The notes: generated by a model from the sequence alone, not told the origin. A stretch of 64,000 nt of DNA from Nocardioides nematodiphilus (GCF_020216525.1 NZ_JAIWOY010000008.1:62001-126000); one strand, 5' to 3'; counted from the stretch's first letter, positions 26,393-37,156 are shown. Made by a program: numbers and translations.

Positions 26393-26998
26393 ATGAACGA
26401 CCTACGGCCCGTCCCGGGCGGCGCCCCCGAGGAGGGGGCGCCTCCCGGCGCCGACCTGGCAGCCCTGCTCCAGCGCTCGGCTCGCGGCGACGAGCAGGCC
26501 TTCGCCGCCGTCTACGACGCCCTCTCGGCCAAGGCCTACGGCCTGGCTCTGCGGGTGGTCCGCGACCCGGCCCAGGCCGAGGAGGTCGTCCAGGAGTCCT
26601 TCCTCGAGGTCTGGCGGATGGCCTCGCGCTACGAGGCCGACCGTGGCAGCGCCGCTGCCTGGATCCTCACCATCGTGCATCGTCGCGCGGTCGACCGGGT
26701 CCGCTCCGCGGAGTCGGCCACCCGCCGCGACGCGGCGTACCACGACCGCAACCAGCCGGTCAGCCACGACGAGACCGCCGAGGCGGCCACCGCCTCGCTG
26801 GAGGCGCACCGGGTCCGCTCCGCACTGGCGACGCTGACGCCCGTGCAGCGCGAGGCGGTGGAGCTGGCCTACCTGCGGGGCTATACGCACAGCGAGGTGG
26901 CACGGATGCTTGACCTACCGGTCGGCACCGCCAAGACCCGGATCAGGGACGGCCTGATCCGACTACGAGACACGATGGGAGTGGGGAGCCTCCGATGA
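26393..26998 (+). CDS. sigK: ECF RNA polymerase sigma factor SigK
   Basis: 201 aa with sigma-2 (AYGLALRVVRDPAQAEEVVQ, SFLEVWR) and sigma-4 (LTPVQREAVELAYLRGYTHSEVARMLDLPVGTAKTRIRDGL) regions. Identification as SigK rests on family resemblance and on location: fasciclin gene before it, RskA-type anti-sigma gene overlapping its stop, and the CFA/FAD/DUF1365 cluster nearby, as in M. tuberculosis Rv0444c-Rv0449c. It directs transcription from CCATCC/CCGAAT-type promoters, two good examples of which lie in the locus. Confidence 0.9.
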   Translation: MNDLRPVPGGAPEEGAPPGADLAALLQRSARGDEQAFAAVYDALSAKAYGLALRVVRDPAQAEEVVQESFLEVWRMASRYEADRGSAAAWILTIVHRRAVDRVRSAESATRRDAAYHDRNQPVSHDETAEAATASLEAHRVRSALATLTPVQREAVELAYLRGYTHSEVARMLDLPVGTAKTRIRDGLIRLRDTMGVGSLR

Positions 26999-27711
26999 GC
27001 ATTGATCCGACGCGAGCCGACATCCACGCCCTGTCGGGGGCCTATGCCGTCGACGCCCTGGACGACATCGAGCGCGCCGAGTTCGAGCGGCACCTGACCG
27101 GATGCCCGACGTGTCGCGACGAGGTCGACGACCTGCGCGAGACCGCCGCCGCCCTGGCCGAGGCCACCTCGGTCGAGCCGCCGGCCGCGCTGCGCGAGCG
27201 CCTGCTCGCCGAGATCCGTACGGTCCGCCCCCTCCCCCCTGTCGTCGAGCCCGCCGCCCACCCGATCCGCGCCCGCCGGCGCTGGATCGCGCTGGTCGCG
27301 GCCGCCGCGGTGATCGCGCTCGGCGCCGTGGCCTGGCACCCCTGGACGTCGCCGTCACCGACCCAGCTCACGGCGGTGGCCCAGGTCCAGCAGGCGCCGG
27401 ACGCCCAGCACTTCACCACGCACCTGGACGGTGGGACGGTCACCGTCTACCGCTCCGTCAGCCTGGACCGTGCTGCGCTGGTCTCCCGTGACGTGGGGGC
27501 CGCCCCGGACGGCAAGGTCTACCAGGTCTGGCTGCAGAACCCGGCCGGCGCGATGGTGCCGGCAGGCTTCCTCCAGCCGGGGTCCAGCGCGTCGGTCGCC
27601 CTGTCGGGCGAGGCGGCGAGCGCGACCGCGGCCGGCATCACCGTGGAGCCGGCGGGCGGGTCCCCGCGACCCACCTCCGACCCGGTGGCTCTGGTGGCCT
27701 TCGCGTCGTGA
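26995..27711 (+). CDS. rskA: Anti-sigma-K factor RskA
   Basis: 238 aa. N-terminal zinc-associated anti-sigma (ZAS-type) domain with H33, C37 and C40 (HLTGCPTC), one transmembrane helix at about 97-114, and an extracytoplasmic RskA domain (DGKVYQVWLQNPAG, PAGFLQPG). It holds SigK at the membrane and would release it by regulated proteolysis. The start overlaps the sigK stop (ATGA), which couples the two proteins' synthesis. A strong hairpin follows the stop and closes the operon. Confidence 0.92.
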   Translation: MSIDPTRADIHALSGAYAVDALDDIERAEFERHLTGCPTCRDEVDDLRETAAALAEATSVEPPAALRERLLAEIRTVRPLPPVVEPAAHPIRARRRWIALVAAAAVIALGAVAWHPWTSPSPTQLTAVAQVQQAPDAQHFTTHLDGGTVTVYRSVSLDRAALVSRDVGAAPDGKVYQVWLQNPAGAMVPAGFLQPGSSASVALSGEAASATAAGITVEPAGGSPRPTSDPVALVAFAS

Positions 27712-27719
27712 CCGAGATC

Positions 27720-27747
27720 GCCGGGCCGGCTGCTGGACCGGCCCGGC
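27720..27747 (+). terminator. Hairpin terminator of the sigK-rskA operon
   Basis: Perfect 10-bp stem GCCGGGCCGG/CCGGCCCGGC (27720-27729 with 27738-27747) around an 8-base loop, 8 bp after the rskA stop. There is no T-run, as is common in high-GC actinobacteria. Confidence 0.7.
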
Positions 27748-27768
27748 CGAAGCGTCGACACTGAGCCC

Positions 27769-28104
27769 ATGGCGTACGACGAGGCCCTCGCTGCCCGGAT
27801 CCGCGACCACGTGCTCGACCTGGCTCCGGACGCGGCCGAGCAGAAGATGTTCGGCGGTCTCGCGTTCCTCATCGGCGGCAACATGGCGGTCGCCGCGAGC
27901 GGGAACGGCGGCATCATGCTGCGCTGCTCGCCGGCGGACACCGACCGGCTGCTCGAGGAGCCCGGCGCCGAGACCATGGTGATGCGCGGGCGGGCGATGG
28001 ACGGCTGGCTCCGCGTCGACGACGCGGAGATCGACGAGGCCGCCTTCGCGCGCTGGGTGCGCATCGGGGTCGACTTCGCGTCCTCGCTGCCGCCGAAGCG
28101 CTGA
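27769..28104 (+). CDS. TfoX N-terminal domain protein
   Basis: 111 aa consisting of a TfoX_N domain only: KMFGGLAFLIGGNMAVAAS is the signature. The C-terminal helix-hairpin part of proteobacterial TfoX/Sxy is absent. Such short proteins are widespread in actinobacteria with no known function, so competence regulation should not be assumed. A cyclase gene starts 8 bp after it, suggesting cotranscription. Confidence 0.85.
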   Translation: MAYDEALAARIRDHVLDLAPDAAEQKMFGGLAFLIGGNMAVAASGNGGIMLRCSPADTDRLLEEPGAETMVMRGRAMDGWLRVDDAEIDEAAFARWVRIGVDFASSLPPKR

Positions 28105-28112
28105 GGAGAGCC

Positions 28113-28958
28113 GTGCCCTGGATCGTCCTCGCCGTCCTCGCCGTGGTGCTCGTGAGTGGTGGCGTCCTCCACCTCCGCCAGCGCGCCGATCTCCTCGCCG
28201 CGCGCTCGCGGGTCCTGGAGCTCGAGGCGGCGGTGCACCGGCTGGAGACGATCGCCGCCGATGCGCTCGGCGAGCGGCCCGAGAGCCGTACGGCCCGCGT
28301 CGCACGCGGTGCGGCCCGTGCCGCCGTGGTGGCGACCGGCCGGCTGCGCGAGGGCGGCGTGGGCGGCCTCGTCAGCGCCTCGTTCGACGATCTGGCCCGG
28401 TTCGTCACCGAGGACCGCGTCGAGATCGAGCGGATCGCCACCCCCGACGGCACGATCACGATCCTCTTCTCCGACATCGTGGACTCCACCGCGACCAACG
28501 AGCGCCTCGGCGACAAGGACTGGCTCAAGGTCCTGCGCGCGCACGACGACGTCATCCGCCGCGAGGTCGGGAGCCGCCGCGGCCACATCGTGAAGTCCCA
28601 GGGCGACGGCCACATGGTCGTCTTCCCCGACCCGCTGGCCGGCGTACGTGCCGCGCTCGCCATCCAGGAGTGCCTGCCGGCAAGCCGCCGGCTGCGCCTG
28701 GCCGACATCCACGTGCGGATCGGCCTCCACACCGGCCGGGTCCTCTCCCACGAGGGCGACTACTTCGGTCGCAATGTCGCGATGGCCGCCCGCGTCGCCG
28801 CGCACGCCTCCGCGGACGAGGTCCTGATCAGCGACGCCGTACGAGAGGCCGTCGTGCACGCCCCCGCCCTCGCCACCGACCTCGTCGCCACGACCGAGCT
28901 CAAGGGCCTCGCCGGCGAGCACGACCTCTGGCGAGTCACCACCGTCATCCCCGACTGA
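28113..28958 (+). CDS. Class III adenylate/guanylate cyclase, membrane-anchored
   Basis: 281 aa from a GTG start with a GAGGAGAG ribosome-binding site. One N-terminal helix (3-19), a short coiled linker, then a catalytic domain from about residue 112. Metal aspartates D121 and D124 (FSDIVDST), the ATP-type lysine K161 and D165 (KSQGDG), the second purine determinant D216 (GDYFG) and transition-state arginine R227 are present. The usual catalytic Asn is replaced by Ala223 (VAMAAR for VNxAAR). The Lys/Asp pair suggests ATP as substrate. It makes cAMP as a homodimer if active. Confidence 0.87.
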   Translation: MPWIVLAVLAVVLVSGGVLHLRQRADLLAARSRVLELEAAVHRLETIAADALGERPESRTARVARGAARAAVVATGRLREGGVGGLVSASFDDLARFVTEDRVEIERIATPDGTITILFSDIVDSTATNERLGDKDWLKVLRAHDDVIRREVGSRRGHIVKSQGDGHMVVFPDPLAGVRAALAIQECLPASRRLRLADIHVRIGLHTGRVLSHEGDYFGRNVAMAARVAAHASADEVLISDAVREAVVHAPALATDLVATTELKGLAGEHDLWRVTTVIPD

Positions 28959-28989
28959 GCGACGCCCGCCGTCGGCGCTCGGACGTGCG

Positions 28990-29025
28990 AAGGAGCCGGC
29001 GCCTCCTCCGAGGAACCGGCTCCTT
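28990..29025 (+). terminator. Hairpin terminator after the cyclase gene
   Basis: Perfect 10-bp stem AAGGAGCCGG/CCGGCTCCTT (28990-28999 with 29016-29025). The 16-base loop contains CCTC/GAGG, which can extend the pairing. It lies 31 bp after the cyclase stop and is followed by TCTCGC. Confidence 0.75.
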
Positions 29026-29031
29026 CTCGCT

Positions 29032-31592
<2,561 letters not shown>

Positions 31593-32021
31593 TCAGATGC
31601 GTGCGGTGGAGCAGTCGGAGCAGGTGCCCCAGTAGATGACCTCGGCCTCGTCGATGTGGAAGCCGTTGTCATCGCTCGCGTTCAGGCACGGCGCGTGCCC
31701 GACCGCGCAGTCGACATCTGCGATGGCTCCGCAGACGCGACACACGACGTGGTGGTGGTTGTCCCCGACCCGGGACTCGTAGCGGGCGACGGTGCCGCGC
31801 GGCTGGATGCGGCGGACGAGGCCTGCCTCGGTCAGCGCGTTGAGACCGTCGTAGACCGCCTGGTGGGAGACCTCGGGCAGCGCGACGCGCACCGCGCTCA
31901 GGATCGAGTCGGTGTCGGAGTGCGGGTGCTGGTGCACCGCGTCGAGGACGGCCAGCCGCGGGCGGGTGACCCGCAACTCGGCGCCCCGGAGCATCTGCTC
32001 GTAGTGCGGCCGGGACGACAT
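31593..32021 (-). CDS. furA: Fur-family peroxide-responsive repressor FurA
   Basis: 142 aa from ATG 32021. Winged-helix N-terminus (LRVTRPRLAVLDAV, VSHQAVYDGLNAL), then the His-rich metal region DNHHHVVCRVCG and a C-terminal CSDC: two CxxC pairs for structural zinc. Position directly before katG identifies it as FurA/CatR-like rather than global Fur. A Fur-type inverted repeat lies 22 bp upstream of the start, so it likely represses its own transcript and katG until oxidised. Confidence 0.92.
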   Translation of the reverse strand: MSSRPHYEQMLRGAELRVTRPRLAVLDAVHQHPHSDTDSILSAVRVALPEVSHQAVYDGLNALTEAGLVRRIQPRGTVARYESRVGDNHHHVVCRVCGAIADVDCAVGHAPCLNASDDNGFHIDEAEVIYWGTCSDCSTARI

Positions 32022-32043
32022 GTTCCGCAGTCTTCTCTCTAAT

Positions 32044-32058
32044 CTTGAAAGAGTCAAG
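32044..32058 (-). promoter_or_regulatory. FurA operator overlapping the furA promoter
   Basis: CTTGACTCTTTCAAG on the minus strand is an inverted repeat (CTTGA, 5 bp, TCAAG) inside an AT-rich patch that stands out from the surrounding GC-rich DNA. TTGACT within it is also a good -35. It resembles the operators of actinobacterial FurA/CatR proteins as I remember them. Confidence 0.7.
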
Positions 32059-32065
32059 AAAAGAA

Positions 32066-32848
32066 TCAGGGAAGATCCGGTGACCCCTCGGGGACCGTGC
32101 GCGCCGTCCTCAGCAGCACGCTCGCAAGCCCGGTCGCCGCCGCCCGTACGGCCGCCACGTGCTGCTCGGGACGGAACCTGCCGACCGGCCCGGTGACGCT
32201 GATCGCGGCCAGGGCGGCTCGGCCGGAGACGTCGAGGACCGGGGCCGCCACGCAGCGCAGCCCGACGGTCGACTCCTCCTGCTCGAAGGCGACGCCCTGC
32301 TCCAGGACGGCGTCGAGCTGGCGACGCAGCATGCCCGGCGCGACGACCGTGTGCGGCGTGCGCCGCTCGAGAGGCCCGGTGAGCACGGCGCGCTGGGTCG
32401 CGGGGTCGGCGTGCGCCAACAGCACCTTGCCGATGGCGGTGCAGTGCATCGGCATCCGCCCGCCCGTACGCGACGGGGCGGCGACCTGCCGGTGGCCGCC
32501 GATCTTGGCCACGTAGACGACCTCGCGGCCCTCCGCCACGCCGAGGTGGACCGTCTCGTGGGTGCGCTCGTACAGGTCCTGCAGGAACGGCATGGCCAGC
32601 TCGAGCAGGCTGCGCTCGGCCGAGGCGCGCAGGCCCAGCTCGAAGAGGCCGCCACTGAGCCGGTAGCCGCCCTCGACCTTGTCGAGCAGGCGCAGCTCGA
32701 CCAGGTCGGCGGCCATCCGGTGGACGGTGGCCTTCGGGATCGCGGTGCGGCGCGCGAGCTCTGCCAGGGTCAGGACGGGCTCCTCGGGGCCGAAGGCGCG
32801 CAGCAGCGCGACCGCCCGGCCGAGCACACTGTCGAGTCCGGCACCCAT
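32066..32848 (-). CDS. IclR family transcriptional regulator
   Basis: 260 aa. N-terminal winged HTH (LTLAELARRTAIPKATVHRMAADLVE) and C-terminal effector-binding IclR domain (MPMHCTAIGKVLLAH, LRCVAAPVLDVSGRALAAISVTG region). Effector and targets are unknown; IclR proteins usually control carbon-source catabolism. It starts 4 bp after the stop of the small hypothetical gene and ends 44 bp before furA, whose operator lies in that gap. Confidence 0.9.
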   Translation of the reverse strand: MGAGLDSVLGRAVALLRAFGPEEPVLTLAELARRTAIPKATVHRMAADLVELRLLDKVEGGYRLSGGLFELGLRASAERSLLELAMPFLQDLYERTHETVHLGVAEGREVVYVAKIGGHRQVAAPSRTGGRMPMHCTAIGKVLLAHADPATQRAVLTGPLERRTPHTVVAPGMLRRQLDAVLEQGVAFEQEESTVGLRCVAAPVLDVSGRAALAAISVTGPVGRFRPEQHVAAVRAAATGLASVLLRTARTVPEGSPDLP

Positions 32849-32852
32849 CGCG

Positions 32853-33341
32853 CTACTCCTCGACCTGCCAGCACATCACCCAGTACTGCACGCCGTAGGG
32901 CGCGTCGTCGTAGAGCACCTCGGCACGGGCGCCATCGACGAGCGCGGCGAGCTCCGGCAGGGCGGCGACGTCGGCCCACAGCTCAGCGGCCAGGGCCGCG
33001 TCGGGATCGGCGAGGGCCGCCGGGTCCTCGGTGAGGGCACGGCGCAGGGCGTCGTCGTACGCCGCGGCACGCTCGTCGAGGAAGCCCGGCGCCTTCTCCG
33101 TACGACACGCGGAGCCGTTGGCCACCACGAGCACCGAGCGCTCGTCGGTCGCCGCGGGCCGCACCGCGGCGAGCACGGCCTCCGCGACCGGGCTGCCCTG
33201 CTCGGTGGCGATGATCTCGACGTTCTCCCCGAGCCGGGAGACCGCATCGTTCACGGCGGCGCGCAGCTCGGCGACGGGGTCGTGCAGCGACGCGTGCTGG
33301 GGCAGCAGCGCGAGCACACCGGGGATCAGGACGACTCTCAC
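32853..33341 (-). CDS. Hypothetical protein downstream of folP2-like gene
   Basis: 162 aa, GTG start overlapping the folP2-like stop (GTGA). It begins MRVVLIPGVLALLPQHASLHDPVAELR and has SVLVVANGSACRTEKAPGF in the middle and YGVQYWVMCWQVEE at the end. This distantly recalls the subunit-B fold of class III extradiol dioxygenases (LigB-like), but without clear metal ligands. I do not recognise a characterised family. Tight coupling to folP2-like and gpgS suggests a shared operon. Confidence 0.65.
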   Translation of the reverse strand: MRVVLIPGVLALLPQHASLHDPVAELRAAVNDAVSRLGENVEIIATEQGSPVAEAVLAAVRPAATDERSVLVVANGSACRTEKAPGFLDERAAAYDDALRRALTEDPAALADPDAALAAELWADVAALPELAALVDGARAEVLYDDAPYGVQYWVMCWQVEE

Positions 33342-34201
33342 TGGATCCCCCGGATGGCGCGGGCCGGCGCGCGGCGCCCGGCGATGGTCCAGGCCATGTC
33401 GACGACCTGGCGGGTCTCCTCGACCTGGTGGACGCGGTAGATCCTGGCGCCGGCGCTCGCGCAGATGGCGGTGGCGGCCAGGGTGCCGAGGAGGCGCTCG
33501 CCCACCGGGCGGTCGAGGGTCTCGCCGACGAAGTCCTTGTTGCTCAGCGAGACCAGGACCGGCCAGCCGGTCCCGACCATCTCCCCCAGCCGGCGGGTGA
33601 CCTCGAGGGAGTGGAAGGTGTTCTTGCCGAAGTCGTGGGCGGGGTCGATGACGATCGACTCGCGGTCGACGCCGGCGGCGTGGGCCCGCTCCGCGTACGC
33701 GAGGGTGTCGTCGAGCACCGCGCGCATCACGTCGTCGTACTGGATCCGGTACGGGCGGGTGCGGGGCGTGACCCCGCCGGTGTGGGTGCAGATGATCGCG
33801 GCGTCGTACTGCCCGGCGACGTCCACCAGCTCGGGGTCGGCGCCGCCCCAGGCGTCGTTGAGCACGTCGGCGCCGGCCTCGCAGACCGCGGCGCCGACCT
33901 CGGCGCGCCAGGTGTCGACCGAGATGACGAGCCCCGGGAACTCCTCACGGACGCGCGCGACGAAGTCCACCACCCGGGCCTTCTCCTCCGCGGCCCCGAT
34001 CTCGACGCCGGGTGCCGCCTTGATGCCGCCGATGTCGACGATCTCGGCGCCCTGCTCGACGACCAGCCGAACCCGCTCGAAGGCGGCGTCCTCGGCCCAG
34101 GTGGCGCCCTTGTCGAAGAACGAGTCGGGCGTGCGGTTCACGATCGCCATCATCAGCGTCTCGTCATCGGCGAAGCGGTGCTTGCGCAGGCGCAGCGTCA
34201 T
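33338..34201 (-). CDS. folP2: Dihydropteroate synthase homologue, FolP2 type
   Basis: 287 aa TIM barrel of the DHPS family: NRTPDSFFDKG near the N-terminus, SVDTWRAEV, VNDAWGG-like NDAWGG, DPAHDFGKNTFHS. Two DHPS hallmarks deviate: the pterin-loop DPGIGFGK is DPAHDFGK and the terminal RVHDV is RVHQV. The position next to gpgS is that of M. tuberculosis Rv1207 (folP2), whose protein is thought to lack DHPS activity, so a role in folate synthesis is doubtful. Its start overlaps the gpgS stop (ATGA). Confidence 0.82.
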   Translation of the reverse strand: MTLRLRKHRFADDETLMMAIVNRTPDSFFDKGATWAEDAAFERVRLVVEQGAEIVDIGGIKAAPGVEIGAAEEKARVVDFVARVREEFPGLVISVDTWRAEVGAAVCEAGADVLNDAWGGADPELVDVAGQYDAAIICTHTGGVTPRTRPYRIQYDDVMRAVLDDTLAYAERAHAAGVDRESIVIDPAHDFGKNTFHSLEVTRRLGEMVGTGWPVLVSLSNKDFVGETLDRPVGERLLGTLAATAICASAGARIYRVHQVEETRQVVDMAWTIAGRRAPARAIRGIQ

Positions 34202-35112
34202 CGGACCTCCAGGGCCGGGGGGCGCTCGTGGATGCCGACCTCGCGGGGCGTGCGCGCGATGCCGGTCTCGCTGGGCAGGAACTGCTGGACGCCGATCCGG
34301 TCGACGCCGTCGACGGCCGCGGCGGCGGTGCCGCCCTGACGGCGCGCGACCGCGGCGAGCAGCTGGGTGGCCATCAGGCCGAGGTCGAAGAGGTCCTGGT
34401 GGCGGTGGCCGCGCCGGCCGAGGTCGACCTGGGCGATCGCGTCGACGCCGGGGCCGGCGAGGGTGTCGACCAGGGCCGCGATCTCGACGGCGTACCCGAC
34501 CGGCACCGGCAGCGTCTCGAAGAGCGAGCGTCGTACGGCCCACTCCCCCGCGAGCGGTTGCACGAGCCCGGCGAGCTCCGGGTAGTGCAGCGCGATCAGG
34601 GGGCGTGCGACCAGCTCGGTGACCCGGCCGCCGTCGAGGCCGTGCTCGCCGGGGCGGCGGTAGAAGCCCTTGACCAGGTCGATCTCGGGACGGGTCAGCA
34701 ACGGCCCCAGCAGACCGGGCACGAAGTGGGTGTCCCACTCGACCAGGTCGGCGTCCATGAAGACGATGAGGTCGCCCTCGGTGACGAAGAGCGACTTCCA
34801 CATCGCCTCGCCCTTGCCCGGGAAGGTCCCCAGCTCGGGCCTGATGGAGGCGGAGGCGTGGACTGCGGCGCCCGCCTCGGCGGCGATCCGCGCGGTCGCG
34901 TCGGTGGAGTCGGAGTCGATGACCACGATCTCGTCGACCAGGGCAGCCGTCTCCATCAGTGCCTCACGGGCGCGGGTGACGACGGCGCCCACGGTCGCGG
35001 CCTCGTTGCGGGCCGGCACGACCAGACTGACGCGGTGACCGGCCTTGGCGGCGACCAGGGAGTCGAGGGTCCACTCGCGCCCGTGGTGGGTGTTGCGCTC
35101 GGACCAGGTCAC
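34198..35112 (-). CDS. gpgS: Glucosyl-3-phosphoglycerate synthase
   Basis: 304 aa GT81-family glycosyltransferase that makes glucosyl-3-phosphoglycerate, the first step towards methylglucose lipopolysaccharides or glucosylglycerate. VSLVVPARNEAATVG starts the GT-A fold; DAD at 120-122 (IVFMDADLVEWD) binds the metal; KGFYRRP and GEWAVRRS are further blocks. GTG start at 35112. The following gene is the folP2-like one, the same pair as Rv1208-Rv1207. Confidence 0.92.
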   Translation of the reverse strand: MTWSERNTHHGREWTLDSLVAAKAGHRVSLVVPARNEAATVGAVVTRAREALMETAALVDEIVVIDSDSTDATARIAAEAGAAVHASASIRPELGTFPGKGEAMWKSLFVTEGDLIVFMDADLVEWDTHFVPGLLGPLLTRPEIDLVKGFYRRPGEHGLDGGRVTELVARPLIALHYPELAGLVQPLAGEWAVRRSLFETLPVPVGYAVEIAALVDTLAGPGVDAIAQVDLGRRGHRHQDLFDLGLMATQLLAAVARRQGGTAAAAVDGVDRIGVQQFLPSETGIARTPREVGIHERPPALEVR

Positions 35113-35230
35113 CGACGCCCTCCGTTCACTCGCACTGCGACCGCGCCGACGACGAGTAGGGGACGCCGCGGTCCGCAGCGGCGGCAGGCATGCTCACAGG
35201 GCGACCCTATCGACAGGGAGAAGCAGCCGA

Positions 35231-36205
35231 TCAGTGGACCGTACGGGCCAGCGTGGCGGCCCCGACGATCCCGGACTCGGGGCCGAAGCGGCCGCGCACG
35301 ATCGGCGGGATCACCCGGTGCTTGGCGCCGACCAGGGACTGCTCGAGCGCGGCACGGGCCGGGTCGAGCAGCAGGTCGCCGGCGGACGAGACGCCACCGC
35401 CGATGACGACCAGCTCCGGGTCGAAGGCGGCCACCAGGTTGGCGATGCCGACGCCGAGCCAGACGCCGACCTCGTCGAACGCGTCGAGGGCGATCCGGTC
35501 GCCCCCATGGGCGGCCTCGGTCACCATCGGTCCGGTCAGGGCGGCCGGTTTGCCGCCGGTGAGCTCCTCGAGGAGCGTGGTCCCGGCGTAGGACTGGATG
35601 ATCCGGCCGCGGGCGTAGCGGACCAGGGCGTTGCCCGAGGAGTACTGCTCCCAGCAGCCCTCGCCGCCGCACTCGCAGCCGCGGCCGTCGGGGACGACCT
35701 GCATGTGGCCGAACTCGCCGGCCATGCCGTTGCGGCCGCGCAGCAGGGTGCCGCCGAGCACGACGGCGCCACCGATGCCCGTGCCCATGGTCACCATCAG
35801 CACGTCGGAGGCGTCCTTGGCGGCGCCGAGCGCGATCTCGGCGCGGGCCGCGCAGTTGGCGTCGTTGTCGAGCACCACCGGCACCTGCCAGCGCGCCTCG
35901 AGACGGGAGCGCGTCGGGTCGTCGCGCCAGGGCAGGTGCGGAGCGAACATGACCCGCTCGCCGGCGGCGTCGACGAAGCCCGCCGCGCCGATGCCGACCG
36001 CAGCGATCGGCTGGCCGCCGGCGGCCTCCTGGATCGCCTCGGTGAGTGCGTCCTCGACGAGCGAGACCTCGACGCGCCGCCCCGGGGTGGAGCGGCGGGC
36101 CAGCGGGCCGACCTCGCCATCGGCGGCGACGGTCGCGGCGATCACCTTGGTGCCGCCGATGTCGACGCCGATGTGGACGCCGTCGTCCGTCCCGCTCGCA
36201 GTCAT
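35231..36205 (-). CDS. ROK family glucokinase (first paralogue)
   Basis: 324 aa sugar kinase. Phosphate-loop GVDIGGTKV, catalytic Asp in DNDANCAA, GTGIGGAV, and the ROK zinc site GHM with C-x-C-x4-C (CECGGEGC). It phosphorylates glucose or a related hexose with ATP; actinobacterial GlkA is the closest known type and takes part in glucose repression. It lies 9 bp after a paralogue of the same size in one operon, so one may have a different sugar. The 118 bp between its stop and gpgS hold no gene I can support. Confidence 0.88.
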   Translation of the reverse strand: MTASGTDDGVHIGVDIGGTKVIAATVAADGEVGPLARRSTPGRRVEVSLVEDALTEAIQEAAGGQPIAAVGIGAAGFVDAAGERVMFAPHLPWRDDPTRSRLEARWQVPVVLDNDANCAARAEIALGAAKDASDVLMVTMGTGIGGAVVLGGTLLRGRNGMAGEFGHMQVVPDGRGCECGGEGCWEQYSSGNALVRYARGRIIQSYAGTTLLEELTGGKPAALTGPMVTEAAHGGDRIALDAFDEVGVWLGVGIANLVAAFDPELVVIGGGVSSAGDLLLDPARAALEQSLVGAKHRVIPPIVRGRFGPESGIVGAATLARTVH

Positions 36206-36214
36206 GTCGCTCGC

Positions 36215-37156
36215 CTAGTGCCGACCGAGGTCCGCCGCGCCGACCAGGCCGGCGCGGTTGCCGAGGGAGGCCTTGCGGATCTCCAGCTCGGGGCGGAAGC
36301 CGCGGCCGGTGAGCTGCGCCTGGAAGCCCGCACGGGTCGGGTCGAGCAGGAGCGCCTCGGCATCGGCGACGCCACCGCCGATCGTGACGACGGCCGGGTC
36401 GAGGACGGCGGTCAGGGAGGCGATGCCCTCGCCGAGCCAGGTGCCGAGGGTGGCCAGCGCGTCGACGCAGAACGCGTCGCCGCTACGGGCGAGGTCGGTG
36501 ACCATCGGGCCGGTGATCGCGTCGACGACTCCGCCGGCGCGCTCGATCAGCGCGGCGGCGCGGGGGTCGCCCGGTGCGGCGGTACGGACCTGCTGGACCA
36601 GCGCGCTGCCGGAGGCGTACTTCTCGAAGCAGCCGAGCTTGCCGCAGCCGCACACGATGCCGCCGGGCACGACCCGCATGTGGCCGATCTCGCCGCCGAC
36701 GCCGAAGGCGCCGCGGTAGAGCTCGCCGTCGAGGACCAGGCCGCCGCCGATGCCGGTGCCGACGGTGACCATCAGCATGTCATCGACGTCCGCGCCGGCG
36801 CCGAAGGCGAACTCGCCCCAGGCCGCGGCGTTGCCGTCGTTCTCGATGACGACGGGCAGGGAGATCTTCTTCTCCAGGCGGTCGGCGAGGTCGACGTCGC
36901 GCCAGGCGATGTTGGGGGCGAACATGACCGTACGACGGGCTTTGTCGACGTAGCCGGCCGCGCCGACGCCGACGGTGGCGATCTCGTGACGGCTCTTGAG
37001 CTCGAGTACGACCGAGGCGATCGCGTCCTGGATCGCGTCGGGGTCGGTGGCGGGCGAGGTGACCCGGACCTCCTCGACGATGGTCCCGTGGTCGTCGATC
37101 ACGCCGCCGAGGATCTTGGTCCCGCCGACGTCCACGCCACACGCGAGTGCGGTCAC
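36215..37156 (-). CDS. ROK family glucokinase (second paralogue)
   Basis: 313 aa. GVDVGGTKI, catalytic ENDGNAAA, GTGIGGGL and zinc site GHM with CGCGKLGC. It is clearly related to the neighbouring kinase but diverged, and both keep all catalytic residues. GTG start overlaps the DUF5304-like stop (GTGA). Gene order kinase-DUF5304-ArsA-like recalls the Streptomyces glkA neighbourhood, so this copy is the better candidate for the true glucokinase; this is inference. Confidence 0.88.
   Translation of the reverse strand: MTALACGVDVGGTKILGGVIDDHGTIVEEVRVTSPATDPDAIQDAIASVVLELKSRHEIATVGVGAAGYVDKARRTVMFAPNIAWRDVDLADRLEKKISLPVVIENDGNAAAWGEFAFGAGADVDDMLMVTVGTGIGGGLVLDGELYRGAFGVGGEIGHMRVVPGGIVCGCGKLGCFEKYASGSALVQQVRTAAPGDPRAAALIERAGGVVDAITGPMVTDLARSGDAFCVDALATLGTWLGEGIASLTAVLDPAVVTIGGGVADAEALLLDPTRAGFQAQLTGRGFRPELEIRKASLGNRAGLVGAADLGRH

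Noticed and set aside
35124-35189. A 21-codon frame between gpgS and the ROK kinase
   Set aside because: Too short, no ribosome-binding site and low-complexity composition.
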